Of a stretch of DNA of 64,000 bases, positions 34,078-43,618 are shown in pieces. Numbering within the stretch: position 1 is the first letter of the stretch; every line of letters begins with the position of its first letter. Below the pieces are notes generated by a model. It did no database searches and was not told where the DNA came from. It worked only from the letters and a program-made list of their open reading frames with translations. Both the position numbers and the translations under genes were made by a program. The stretch comes from Philopedon plagiatum (taxonomy: Eukaryota; Arthropoda; Insecta; Coleoptera; Curculionidae): contig OZ020190.1 of assembly GCA_963971165.1 (NCBI GenBank), forward strand, positions 26,116,092 through 26,180,091, given 5' to 3'.

Positions 34078-37000
34078 ATATCGTACGATCTCAAACGATT
34101 ATAGGTGGCAGCAACAAAAATGTACAAGATGGCCTTACAACTGGGGTGAATTTTACTGGTATATTAAGAGCTGCTGGTGAGCTGGTGATTTATAGCGACT
34201 CATAGTTTAGAGTCAAGCGATATAACATGTTAAACATCTACGGCCAGATTCTCCAACGCTAGTCCGGTCTAATTTCACAACCAAAAGTTTTAAACTGACA
34301 AGTGTAAGAATAAGACAACTAAGTTTTATACTATGAATTTGCTTCTGAGGTTTTTCGCAAATTTATGAAGAAAAAGGCAATTTTAGTATGTACTTTCGAC
34401 AATAATAGAACAAAATTCATTCCAACAACCCGTTACAAAATGAAATTCATTTGGAAACCAAGCAAATCGCTGAAATATCAGAATAATTCAGTGGTTTTAA
34501 ATTACGATTTATTAACAATAAAGGACAAAAACCTCCTTAGTGAATTTGAATGATAATAACAAAACATTTGATCACATTAAATCCTAGTTAATCCATAGTA
34601 CATTCAAACACAAGAAAAATCGTGGAAAACACTTTAAAGTGTTAAAACGAAGTAACAAATTTGAATCGAAACGTCAAATCAACCCAATTCCTTTGGTTTG
34701 CTGCAAGTGGCAGCACCATCGCTTGAAATCGCCAATGAGACCTAAAAAAAACATGTCAAAAAATTCCTGTGGTACCTGTTGCGTAAGACACAAAGCAATC
34801 AACTAGGTACAAGTGAGACACAAATAAGTACATTAGTACATGGTTGAAATAGTTTATTAAATATTAAATTTTAGAATTATTAGTTTTGCTCAGGTTTATT
34901 AGGATGATAGAACTAAATTTATCTTTTAACACTACAAGAGTATAATAGAACTATTTGTTTTGTTTTATTCATAAAAATTCTTTAAAAAAAATTAAATGTC
35001 AGCTATTATTTAGTAAAATTAATATATTGACAGTGTCCACGGATTGACTCCGGAATAGAAAAACCTTTTTATTTGTGGATTTACGAAAAAAGTCATTGTT
35101 CATAAGAACTTTTACTTGTCCTTAAACGTCCAAAAAAGGTGTTAATTTTTAAATTTTTTATATGGGTGTGTACAAAATATAAAAACGTATAAAATGGTCA
35201 TGATTAAGGCACCTTTATTTTTAAAGTTATGTGAAAAATTGTATTTAGAAAAGTTGCTTAGAATTGAATTATGTCTAAATATGATGCCATGGCTTGCTGT
35301 TCAATGAAAACTGTTCATGTCTTTTTGTGTCATGTTTATAAAAATTTTAATTTTTAGTGTAATGCTTTGTTTGGGTTCGCTTGGGTTTGATTGGGAAAAG
35401 GTTTATAAAAGAAAAGAAAAGTTTTGATCTAAACAGCAAATCCTGACAGCGTACATAGACATAAAATTCAATTCTAAACAACTTATCTTAATATACTTTT
35501 CACATAACTTCAAAAATAAAAGTAATTTAACCTTGATCATTTCTTACATTTATGTATTGTTTACATTACCTGTATAAATATTTTAAAAACGAACACCTTT
35601 TTTGAACATTTTAGGACAAGCAAAAGTTTTTATGTAAATGACTTTTTTTTTGTAAATCCACAAATAATTTAGTTTTTCCTATTCCGGAGTTAATCCGTGA
35701 ACACACTGTATATAAAGTTAAATAATAGAAAGGATTGCCTACTTAACCTACAGTAAAATACAGGAACTTATCGACCAGGGTTTCTTCCCTATTGGGACTC
35801 GTCGGGATGAGCGTACATAAAAAAATCATTTGACTTTTAAAAAATCTAGTGAGAAATTACTGTAAGAAATAATTTTTACAAGCTTTTATTTAACTTCACC
35901 TGTTAATTTGTTTGTATGTAAGTATGTTTACGTCAAATATTGTAATCAAAATTTCGACCAGTTCTAATTAAGCTAGAGCTTTGAAATTTTAAACACGTGT
36001 AAAAGTTCGGTGACAATGCAATATAGTATATCTAATATTGTTCTAAATCCAATATGACGGACGCCCCAAGATGGTGGATTACCTTTTTCTTCACAATCCC
36101 CTTGATATGGGAGTCAAATGAAAAGGTTTGACGAGTAGAATACGATAACAGGTCAAATGCTTTTTAATAATAATGTATTATCAGAAATGCATAGGTAGAG
36201 TATAGATGTACGTAGGTATAGACGTAACTAAAAATTTGAAAATAAAATCTTATGTAAAATATACCTTCTTCTGCCACATTGTTACAAGAACAGATTTAGC
36301 TGTATCATTATGAACGGTGTATATGTTAGTATTTTTCTTTTAATATACCTACTTGTCGTAATAGCTATGTAAATAAATCCGTTTTCAAACAGAAATCCGC
36401 AAGAACCCTGGAAATTTTTCTTTGGCGTACTAACACTTTTACACGTACTAAAACAAGATTCTTGCACTTTTCGCGTGTTTCTGATTACACTTTTTTTTCC
36501 AGATAATAATTTACTCGTATTAGTTTATTATATTTTATGCGGCAGGCCATAGAAAGGTATAAGAATGAAAACAAACATTTTCTTGAACTGAAATCAAGTT
36601 CAATCGAAACCCCTGTCAGACGCATCAGAGGAAGAACGGAAAAGGAACCTACTGTTAAATTTAGAGAGGATCGGACGTGATCTGAAACTAGTATTTTTCT
36701 TTAGGATCTGATTGTTATTTTCTACTTTGGACACTTTTCCAGAAGAGTTATTGTACCGAAAATAATTAAATGCCACTGACCACGTGCACGGAGAAAACAA
36801 TTAGGAATCGAATTTTTGTAACGTGTAACTTGATTAGTAATACTCCAAAGGGCTAATTTTATAGCGTAAGCAACTCTTGATTAGAGCCACATTTTATACC
36901 AGGTGTTACAAAAAGATGTTAAGAAATTTTAAGGGCAGATTGTTCATCTAAAAATATGAAAATAAGTTTATGTAAACATGGATCCTCAAACGCTTCTTTT

Positions 37001-38909
37001 TCGAGATACAGAGTGCTTAATATTTTCACACCTCAATTATCCAAACAAAAGTCTTAGGAGAAATATGCTAAGACGATTTAGAGCACGTATTGAAGCACGC
37101 AAAAGCCATTTACAGCATCTACCATTATAAACTTATATCAGAAAGCACTGTTTCCCGAGCAAGAGATATTTAAAAAAAATCATTTTCATTTTATTTTTAT
37201 TGTAAGGAATAAATTAATTTTTATCTCGAAAACGGTGCGTCAGAACGAAACCGCTAAAGGAACACATTTCACGCAGAATTAATTGGGCTTTAAGATAAAG
37301 ATATCAATTTTGCAAAAAACCAGTGGCGTGCAGTTTTTTTCGCTAAAAATAAAGACTCACGCCACTGATGCAAGTACATTAGAAAATAAATTTTTGCACG
37401 TAAGGTACCTTTTGATTACATACTAGCGTGTACCAAAATTTATGTCAAGATCTTTGCGCGTTTTCGAGAAATTAAAAGGCAACACCTAAAAAAGAAAATA
37501 TTAAACACCCTGTATCTCGAAAAAGAAGCGTTTAAGGATCCACGTTTATATATACTTATTTTTAGATGTCTTAACATCTTTTTGTAACACCTTGTTATAC
37601 TTGCAGGTTAGGTAATAATATTTTAGAAGTTGCTAGAGAGCGTTAGTCTAGATTTAAGGGTGCTAGGTACAGGTACCTATTTGAAAACTTTTAAAAATCC
37701 TGAAATTTATGGGGAATAACATTGGTGCTCAGTGGCGGTGGGCAGAATCAAATTATAATTAGAATTATATTACTTATACCGTGCTGCCACTTATAATTTA
37801 TATTAAGCGGCGTATCCCCATAACGATTACCGATTTTTCCTCGTCATGTATGTTATTTTTAATTTAAGTTTCTGCTATTGCAAAGAGCAAATGGCGTTGT
37901 TGTCGTTTCTCGCCTTTTTGAGTTTTTATTTTTACCTTATTAAGGTCACTGTTTTCTAATTTTTAATTAAGTTAAGCTAAGTTTTTAGTTTTTTTTAATA
38001 TATAAATGCAATTTTATTATTAAATGTGTAAGTATTTAAGTGTAAAAAATTATACAAACCTGAACAAACAAAGTGGCTGCACCTAAAATGCGGTAGTTTA
38101 AATTATGACCAATTATTATCACTACAGAGCCCAATTAAAAAAATGGACGTAACTTCTTGTTGTATGTATATCACAGTTACAGTGCGCGTTTATTTTTATG
38201 TGACTGTACCCTTTCAATTACTTAAAAATCCCATTATCGAAATCATAATAATATTGTGTCTCTACAATATTTTGCACCAGGGCGAATGATACTAATAGAA
38301 AATGACAAATATCAAAATTACATTCCATTTGATGCCCCGTCAAGCTTTATCAGAAATAAAATCGAAAAGTTATACGTTTTGTCTTTTATTCAAGAGTAAA
38401 ACAAAAAGCTAAAAACAAATATAAAAAATTACCTATAAATACAAAGTTCAACCAATTTGTTAAATGTGTTATTACGCGAGGAATAACATAGTCAATATAA
38501 TATAAGAATAATTTTGTCAGCTTTTATTTAAAAAGCAACAAATACCCGCACAATGAATATGGTTTACATGTCTTGTCCGCTTAGTGTAATTTATTTATTC
38601 CCAGGTCAACAGTGCTGGGGAACGCAAAGGTATGTATAATAAAAAATCGAAATTGGCTAATTAACCTGATGGACGTCTTTTTTCGTTGTACCCTGGTACC
38701 CCAAAAATAAACAAATCAAATATTACAAATCGAATAAATATAGGTCGATTTACTTATCGGGTGTTTGCGGCTTAGCTACAGGGCCTGGAAATTCTGTAAC
38801 AGAAATAAAAAAGAGATCGCTTTTTTCTCAGTCACTTTTTACTATTATTTTCTTATAAAAAACGCGACACTGCCGTACAAAGGAAACGCACTTGGTAAGG
38901 GTTATATGT

Positions 38910-38993
<84 letters not shown>

Positions 38994-39376
38994 CTTCCAT
39001 TTTTCTACTATTGTTGTACAATGGTGCATTTGTACCGTCGACGTCGAGAAAATCGACATTCGACATACTTTCGAGTATTATTGTGTTAGCAGCCAAACAT
39101 TTTTGGAGCAACACTGGGTGAACTAGTTGGCGCGAGCCACTACATCTTACCCATCCTTTCCGATCATTTTGGATATAAGGACTCTCTTTGATTCTGGCCA
39201 AATCGTGGTCTGTTCTTCAGCCACCCTGGGTGTAAGCCTGCCCGCTGATGGGTAAGGGCCCAGAAATCGATAGCAGGAGGTCACCCAGACCAGAATCAAA
39301 GATAGTACTCATTATTTTTATTTTTCATTCACGGCCTTTTCGCTGCACTAGCGAAGAAGTAAATCTTCGCATTTAC

Positions 39377-39448
<72 letters not shown>

Positions 39449-42400
39449 AGAAAATGATTAAGAATAGAAAACCGATGGATGATAAATGATATCATAACAA
39501 GTCGTGTCCTGTGTTACATCCCAAACATTGGGTCCACAGGAATGAAATTGTTGAATGACATTGTGTAATGTCCAGTATTAAATATCGATTTCTTTCTTAT
39601 GTATATCAAAATCTAAAGAGATAAGAATGTGTTCACGTTCACATTTTTCTTGCCCTTCTGTCAGTTACACAATATCTACAATTTTTATGTATCTGCATTT
39701 TATTTTACACTAGCTTTCACCCGCGCCTTCGTCTTCGGTATAACACTTTTACTACATTACAATCTTTGAACGCCCATTTCACCCCCTTAGGGGTTGGATT
39801 CATTAAAAACTGTAAAACACGTGTTTAAACTTTTATTTTTTAGAGTACTTCTATGAAGTTTTAAGTTAATAGGACCATGTAATATTTTTTCTCCATTCAA
39901 AGTTTGATACAGGGTGTTAATAAAGTATATGGCCAAACTTCTGGGTATTATTCCTTACTTAATTTTAAGACAAAAAGTTCATATAAACATAGGTCCTAAA
40001 TGACTTTATTTTTAATACACAGGGTGTTCAATTTTTTTTTAAAAGGTTTTTCCTAAACAACTAGAAGACGCATATTTTTGCAATTTTTTATACAAATTAT
40101 TGGTACATTTTGCTCAGGCTTCTTAAAAAAAAATCAAAAATATCTTTCGAAACGACTAAGTTCAAATACTCGAGATTTTTAAGTAGATGAGCTACATTTG
40201 ATCGGTTCAGTCTACTCGAAAATAACGATGTACACGTACTGAATTATTAAGAGACAATTTTTGCTACCAACTACATATTAACCATATCTAAAAATAGAAA
40301 TGTTCTGCTCTCTCCTAGAAGCAAAAAATTTTGATTTCAAAACTAGAAAGAAATGATATCTTTGCGATGGAAAAACTATATTAGTATTAGTACAGTTTTT
40401 CAGTACAGTCAAGTAAACTAGTAGCGATGATTGGAATGTAATAAGATCACTGAGATCCAGGTTCACCACTCAATATTGAGTGATAAACTTATGATACATT
40501 TATCCGGTACTACAAATTTTTTGAGGGTAAAAATTTTCTGTCGTCACCAATATAATGTATCATTTTTAGGCATGTGCGTAGGTGTCCTAGGTCCCGTTCT
40601 AGCAATCTACATAGCCGAAACATCGGATCCAACATTTCGAGGGTTTCTTCTGCCATGCATATCCCTTGCGTTAAATCTTGGTATAGCCATAGCTCATATA
40701 ATGGGTACTTATCTTACATGGCAACTAGCTGCATTATTAGCTTGTATTTATCCAGTTTCTTGCTTTGTTTTACTGCTTTTTGTACCTGAATCCCCAACGT
40801 ATCTCATTAAAAAAGGAAGAATTGAGAAAGCAAGCAGAGAATTTTTGTGGTAAGTTTCTCCTAGCGCATCTAAATGATGGAATAACTAAAAGAGCTTTTT
40901 TCAGGTTAAACATTATACTTCAAAGTTAATTTTAAGAGAAAGTGTGTCTTAGTTTAATTATTGTATAAGATTATTTTTAAAGAAAATTTGGAATAATTGG
41001 CTACACAGATAATAAAGAAAAAATATTAACAAAATAGATGGATAATGCTTTGTTCCAGTGGTATAAAGTATGGCGATTTAGCAAAACCTCTTATAAGAGG
41101 GTTTGGCAGATTCACTTTTTGTTGTAATATATTATTCTTTCAGTACGCTTCTATTCTACAGTGTACGCTTTAAATAATATGACCCTTTAATCCCCCATCT
41201 TAAAATTTTACATTATCATGATCCCGCTCGTACCTTTCAGGAAGACAATGTTAATATATGTATGGTTCCAAGCCAATCGAAAGACGATAAGCTTAATTTA
41301 GTAGGGTTTTAGCCAAATCGTATATTTTGTATTTATATGTATAGGTGTTGGTATGTATGTAGCGATACGGTTACGAAGGGCGGTCTATTCTGCATCATCA
41401 GTCCGAAGGAGTGTGATATCTTCGATAATACATGGCCTAGAAACATGAAATTTCCAGGGCATGAGAATGATGATTACCGACATTATAGAGCCCCCTCGGA
41501 GGGGGGCGATAGGGCGGTCTACATACTAGTATTTATTATAGACCGTATTTTATTATTGGACTGTCTATATACCTAGCCCTTGGTCACAAAAATGTTCGTC
41601 CATTGTCCAATTCGGTTTTTCGGCAATCTCCGAGACGGTTGCGAGCCAAACGTACACATTTTCTGGGTTAATAGAGGGATAGTGCATCTAGCTTTGGTAA
41701 AAAATTCAGATATACAGGGTGTTCCGTTTCGGAGTTATTGAACGTCAAAGTCGAAATTTCCGCGAATTCGTATGGATCAATTACAGGTCGCAAAACTAAA
41801 TTAAACAGAAGTTTATTACTTACAGGCATGGTAATAAAGTAAAATTTTTATTATTTTATAGGTGTAGAGGCGATTCCAATGAATCAAGAAAAGAACTTGA
41901 TGTTTTGGTAGCGAGGCAAGAAGCAGAAGCACATCTGCCCAAAAAAGGCTTTATAGATTATTTAGCCACATTTAAAAAACCTGAGTTCTATAAACCCGTG
42001 TATATTTTAGTTATATTCTTTGGTACAATGCAGTGGTCTGGCACCAATCCAATTGCTTTCTATACTGTTAACATAATGCAAGATGTTATGGGTGACGGCG
42101 CCACTATTGATGCTTACACTTCCATGCTGATTATGGATGGCATGAGAATTATATCTGCTGTTTTAGGATGTTTTGCACAGCACTTTATGAAGCGAAGAAG
42201 CCTGATGATATTTAGTTCCTCAGGAACACTGATCTCTTTGTTCACACTTAGTGGTTTTCTCTTTGCAACTAAAGACCTATCAATCTCTCAAGAATATTCA
42301 TGGATATCTTTGGGCACATTGGTAGGATATGTACTATTTGTGAATATTGGACTGCAATCACTACCATACTCCATGGCTGGGGAACTTTTTGCCCAAGCTT

Positions 42401-42672
42401 CCAGAGGCCTGGGAAGTGGTATTGTAACCCTATTTAATATGATATTAATGTTCGTGTTGATCAAAATAACACCATGGTTATTTAAAACCTTAAAAACAGA
42501 TGGAGTGTTTTTACTTTTTGGAGTGTGCTGTTCAATAGGCATGATTACCTTAATTATCTTGCTTCCTGAAACTAAAGATAAACCATTACATGAAATTGAA
42601 GAATATTTTAAGGGGAAAAAAGATCTAGATTCCGAGAACAGTACTATTTCCTGTACCGTCACAAATAAGTGA
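25722..42672 (+). CDS. Tret1-like: Facilitated trehalose transporter Tret1-like (MFS sugar transporter), five exons
   Basis: Plasma-membrane sugar carrier of the major facilitator superfamily; Tret1 relatives move trehalose or other sugars down their gradient between fat body, haemolymph and tissues. Exons: 25722-25748 (proposed), 26423-26555, 27648-27824, 40570-40849, 41862-42672. Together they make 1428 nt, 475 residues, with no stop. Visible signatures: GRK after TM2 (76-78), AGRFLTG (107-113), AETSDPTFRG before TM5 (128-137), PESP after TM6 (185-188), SGTNPIAFYTVNIM in TM7 (265-278), RGLGSG (387-392), PETK after TM12 (441-444). Twelve hydrophobic segments fit. The TM8-9 loop has MKRR in place of the usual GRR. 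Intron phases are 0, 1, 1, 2. Introns 1, 2 and 4 are about 0.7-1.1 kb; intron 3 is 12.7 kb. Insects carry many paralogues, so the substrate is inferred. No disabling change was seen. Confidence 0.9.
26423..26555 (+). CDS. Tret1-like: Exon 2 (TM1 and first outer loop)
   Basis: The acceptor TTCTCTTTAAG is followed by the frame SVVALGPLIITISLGLAEGY, then SAILLPRLEEDPTWSIDTEL and ASWI. TM1 is followed by an acidic loop and the WI(A/G)S lead into TM2. The donor is GTAAGA at 26556, phase 1. An alternative acceptor two bases downstream (AG at 26423-26424) would change the phase and lose the join to the proposed exon 1. Confidence 0.85.
27648..27824 (+). CDS. Tret1-like: Exon 3 (TM2-TM3, GRK motif)
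   Basis: The acceptor ATATTTTAG ends at 27647. The exon completes Ala-54 and reads SIATLPMSVGCLLGGWLMEA then IGRK, the conserved TM2-TM3 loop of sugar transporters. TM3 follows, then AGRFLT at the start of TM4. The donor is GTAGGT at 27825, phase 1. The open frame read through the intron stops at 27880, so the exon end is set by the splice site. Confidence 0.9.
27825..29265. other. Intron 3, proximal part, with a dispersed repeat
   Basis: No exon was found. 28990-29250 resembles 60570-60860 (shared TTCTTTTAAGCATTGT, TTTAATTAGTTA and GTGGAAT blocks) and is a diverged dispersed repeat, perhaps extending back to about 28620. Confidence 0.5.
29266..29273. repeat. Left 8-bp target-site duplication
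   Basis: GTTGTTAC, repeated exactly at 29887-29894 on the other side of the palindromic MITE. Confidence 0.9.
29274..29886. mobile_element. 613-bp palindromic hAT-type MITE
   Basis: The whole element is one long inverted repeat with ends CAGGCGCGGCCCGTGAAATT, centred near 29580. The 8-bp duplication GTTGTTAC on both sides is exact. Ends starting CAG and an 8-bp duplication are the hallmarks of hAT. There is no coding capacity. Arms match closely apart from one segment near 29810-29830, present only on the right. A partial second copy lies at 63600-63856. Confidence 0.92.
29887..29894. repeat. Right 8-bp target-site duplication
   Basis: GTTGTTAC, identical to 29266-29273. Confidence 0.9.
30310..30549. 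repeat. Dispersed repeat, copy A
   Basis: Shares blocks with 55231-55466: GAGAGACTTGGCAATGCCAC-like start, TGACGTCAAA, AAAAGTTTTTTTTTCT, TTATATGGCCATGT, CCAGTGGTGCGCA, and a CACCCTGTATA end. The copies are diverged. No family name recognised. Confidence 0.7.
30550..30622. repeat. (TA)n microsatellite, left part
   Basis: About 73 bp of TA dinucleotides. It stops at the 5' LTR and resumes after the 3' LTR at 34016, so it was one tract before the insertion. Confidence 0.95.
30842..30849 (+). promoter_or_regulatory. LTR TATA box
   Basis: TATAAAAG followed about 30 bp later by GAGTCAGTCTGG, a plausible initiator with a TCAGT core. In the 3' LTR the same site reads TATAACAG, a changed box. Confidence 0.7.
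30959..31430 (+). repeat. Three GC-rich tandem units in the 5' LTR
   Basis: Units with GCTGTTGGGTCTGCGCGCGG start at 30981, 31135 and 31291 (spacing 154 and 156 bp). Each also carries CCTGCCACGAGCGTAGT, CCCCAAAACAGCGG and GCGATTCTCTTATATAGTGA-like blocks. They lie downstream of the TATA box and so would be in the transcript leader. The 71-codon minus-strand frame here is a repeat by-product. Confidence 0.9.
31796..31801 (+). terminator. LTR polyadenylation signal
   Basis: AATAAA 17 bp before the LTR end. Another AATAAA at 30813-30818 lies upstream of the TATA box and would not serve a transcript started there. Confidence 0.5.
31821..31838 (+). promoter_or_regulatory. Primer-binding site, tRNA-Lys-like
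   Basis: TGGCGCCCGAGCAGGGAC starts two bases after the LTR end. It differs at one position from the familiar TGGCGCCCGAACAGGGAC, complementary to a tRNA-Lys 3' end. First-strand synthesis of the retrotransposon would start here. Confidence 0.8.
31839..32338 (+). other. Retrotransposon leader, non-coding
   Basis: Five hundred bases between primer site and gag start, with repeated ACCCGAA/CCCGAAG-type motifs and a short direct repeat (CATTGGTGAAGGAATTTTGG near 32208 and 32239). May include packaging signals; none can be shown. Confidence 0.5.
32339..32460 (+). pseudogene. gag N-terminal fragment
   Basis: ATG at 32339 opens MPNRNKGRRSSHAEPEEVVD and continues about 40 codons (to LVEDLENCG). After that the frame shows no gag character and ends at 32545. 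The break marks the internal deletion joining gag directly to integrase. No capsid or zinc-knuckle region is left. Confidence 0.65.
32461..32786 (+). pseudogene. Integrase core fragment
   Basis: The frame from the ATG at 32442 holds PWDTVSTDLVGPLPRS (first catalytic Asp in STDL), NNYVIVFQDRFTKWTEV, and VVITDNGTQFDSKKF (second catalytic Asp). This is the retroviral-type integrase core in Ty3/gypsy form. It stops at 32786 just after HHKTSLSTP, before the third catalytic residue (Glu). It lacks the zinc-binding N-terminus and the chromatin-binding C-terminus, so it cannot integrate DNA by itself. Confidence 0.9.
32849..32863 (+). promoter_or_regulatory. Polypurine tract
   Basis: GGGAAGGGGG followed by TAA directly before the 3' LTR; the usual primer site for plus-strand DNA synthesis in LTR elements. 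Confidence 0.85.
32864..34015 (+). repeat. 3' LTR (1152 bp)
   Basis: Same sequence as the 5' LTR except for the missing 37 bp after AACCTTAAAGGGT, a changed TATA box (TATAACAG) and about four other substitutions. The three tandem units are kept. The missing segment is flanked by GGT on both sides, fitting a small deletion between short matches. Confidence 0.95.
34016..34075. repeat. (TA)n microsatellite, right part
   Basis: About 60 bp of AT dinucleotides directly after the 3' LTR; the other half of the tract at 30550-30622. Confidence 0.95.
34076..35030. other. Intron 3, no exon recognised
   Basis: AT-rich. CCAAGCAAATCGCTGAAATA at about 34457 recurs near 49960, so part is a dispersed repeat. 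A 62-codon frame at 34365-34553 has no recognised family. Confidence 0.4.
35031..35708. mobile_element. 678-bp foldback element, Tc1/mariner-like ends
   Basis: Inverted arms of about 230 bp: the left starts CAGTGTCCACGGATTGACTC and the right ends GAGTTAATCCGTGAACACACTG. Shared inner blocks include TTTGTGGATTTAC and AGAATTGAATT. A TA follows the right end; the left flank has GA where TA would be expected. No transposase inside. Arms are about 80-90% alike by eye. Confidence 0.8.
35709..36899. other. Intron 3, no exon recognised
   Basis: AT-rich, with no supported coding or repeat boundary. Confidence 0.4.
36901..37592. mobile_element. 692-bp TIR element
   Basis: Left AGGTGTTACAAAAAGATGTT pairs with right AACATCTTTTTGTAACACCT. 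The arms stay similar for about 130 bp, including CTTCTTTTTCGAGATACAG. The inner part holds a small inverted pair GTGGCGTG/CACGCCAC around 37324-37367. Non-coding. Confidence 0.8.
37593..38911. other. Intron 3, no exon recognised
   Basis: AT-rich. A GTGGCGGTGGGCAGA motif at 37731 resembles ends of small inverted elements, but no clear partner was seen. Confidence 0.35.
38912..38988. repeat. (TA)n microsatellite
   Basis: Seventy-seven bases of TA. The alternating Ile-Tyr peptides in every frame are artefacts of the repeat. Confidence 0.97.
38989..39379. other. Segment between two (TA)n tracts
   Basis: Holds nested short inverted matches: CTTACCCATC with GATGGGTAAG, and CTTTGATTCTGG with CCAGAATCAAAG, around a GC-rich core (39220-39270). 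No coding signal. It may be a small inserted element. Confidence 0.45.
39380..39446. repeat. (TA)n microsatellite
   Basis: Sixty-seven bases of TA dinucleotides. Confidence 0.97.
39447..40569. other. Intron 3, distal part
   Basis: Contains ACAGGGTGTT motifs at 39911 and 40019, the shared end motif of a dispersed family. No exon until 40570. Confidence 0.45.
40570..40849 (+). CDS. Tret1-like: Exon 4 (TM4-TM6, PESP motif)
   Basis: The acceptor TATCATTTTTAG ends at 40569. The exon completes Gly-113 and reads MCVGVLGPVLAIYIAETSDP, then TFRGFLLP, TM5, TM6 and VPESPTYLIKKGRIEKASRE. The donor is GTAAGT at 40850, phase 2. Reading through would stop at the TAA within the donor, confirming the splice. 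Confidence 0.93.
40850..41861. other. Intron 4
   Basis: Non-coding. 41661-41810 is a diverged copy of 51955-52110 (shared CTGGGTTAATAGAGG, TTTCGGAGTTATT and TTACAGGTCGCAAAA-like blocks), a dispersed repeat next to an ACAGGGTGTTCC motif. Confidence 0.6.
41862..42672 (+). CDS. Tret1-like: Exon 5 (loop, TM7-TM12, C-terminus)
   Basis: The acceptor ATTATTTTATAG ends at 41861. The exon completes Trp-206 and runs through the central cytoplasmic loop (CRGDSNESRKELDVLVARQE), TM7 with SGTNPIAFYT, TM8 to TM12, PETKDKPLHEIEEYF and a short tail to the TGA at 42670-42672. An overlapping 130-codon frame on the other strand is only a shadow. Confidence 0.95.
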
Positions 42673-42796
42673 TAAAACAACTGCCCTTTAAGTTTTGAAT
42701 GATAAAGTAGTGTATGTTTATCTCAGCTGATGCTTGGTATTAATGAAAAAGTATTTCGACTATTACTACTCAAGTTCTGAAACTCTTTATTGTTGC

Positions 42797-42802
42797 AATA
42801 AA
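42797..42802 (+). terminator. Polyadenylation signal of the transporter gene
   Basis: AATAAA 125 bp after the stop codon, the first such signal downstream. It gives a short 3' untranslated region. Confidence 0.65.
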
Positions 42803-42902
42803 GCTTAGATTGAGAAACAAAAAAATATTAAGCTCTGCGCGAAATTGACCTTGACGGCAGTTCTGACAATTGAAAAATTAGCTATTGGAAAACTTGTTTT
42901 AG

Positions 42903-43618
42903 GGTTGAATGCTATTTTTTGTTAAAAACTACGTAATATAAAATTATACATAATAAAATAGTAATAACTAGATATTGTATTTTACTACAAAACCCAGACA
43001 AGTCCGAATGACCTTAAACAGTATTACTGATCTATTTTAATTCAAGAATTTTATAAAGTTATAAATAAAATATAAAAAATGCTCTTTTAAGTTTGACGAA
43101 AAAGACACTTAATTTTGTCAGTTACCATTTAACCAAAGCAATCAATTGTTTTCATGACTGTCAACTTAAAATGTCTTGAAATTAATAATAAGATCAAAAA
43201 AATTTAAGAATGCTGTAAAACTGTTTCAAAACCCTTACCGCAGAAGGGAGGTTAAAGGGGGGTTAAATACTATTTTTTGTTAAAAACTACATAATATAAA
43301 ATTACACATAATAAAATAGTAATAACTAGATGTTGTATATTACTGCAAAACCCAGACAAGTCCAAATGACCTTAAACAGTATTACTGATTTATTTTAATT
43401 CAAATTTATTCAAAGTTATAAATAAAATATAAATAATGCTCTTTTAGGCTTGACAAAAGAGATACTTAATTTTGTTAGTTACCATTATAACCAACCCAAT
43501 CAATTGTCTTCATGGCTGTCAACTTAAAAAAATCTTGAAATTAATAATAAGATAAAAACAATTTAAGAATGCTGTAAAACTGTTTCAAAACCCTTTCCGC
43601 AGCAGGGAATTTAATTTT
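42903..43618. repeat. 358-bp tandem duplication
   Basis: 42903-43260 and 43261-43618 are direct copies with several substitutions and small indels. Each starts near CTATTTTTTGTTAAAAACTA and ends near a CCGCAG(A/C)AGGGA block. It lies just beyond the transporter gene's 3' end and is non-coding. Confidence 0.9.

Noticed and set aside
38912..39446. Second LTR insertion in a (TA)n tract
   Set aside because: The 390-bp middle lacks TG...CA ends, a primer site or LTR repeats.
42288..42680. 130-codon minus-strand frame
   Set aside because: Shadow of the last exon of the transporter gene.
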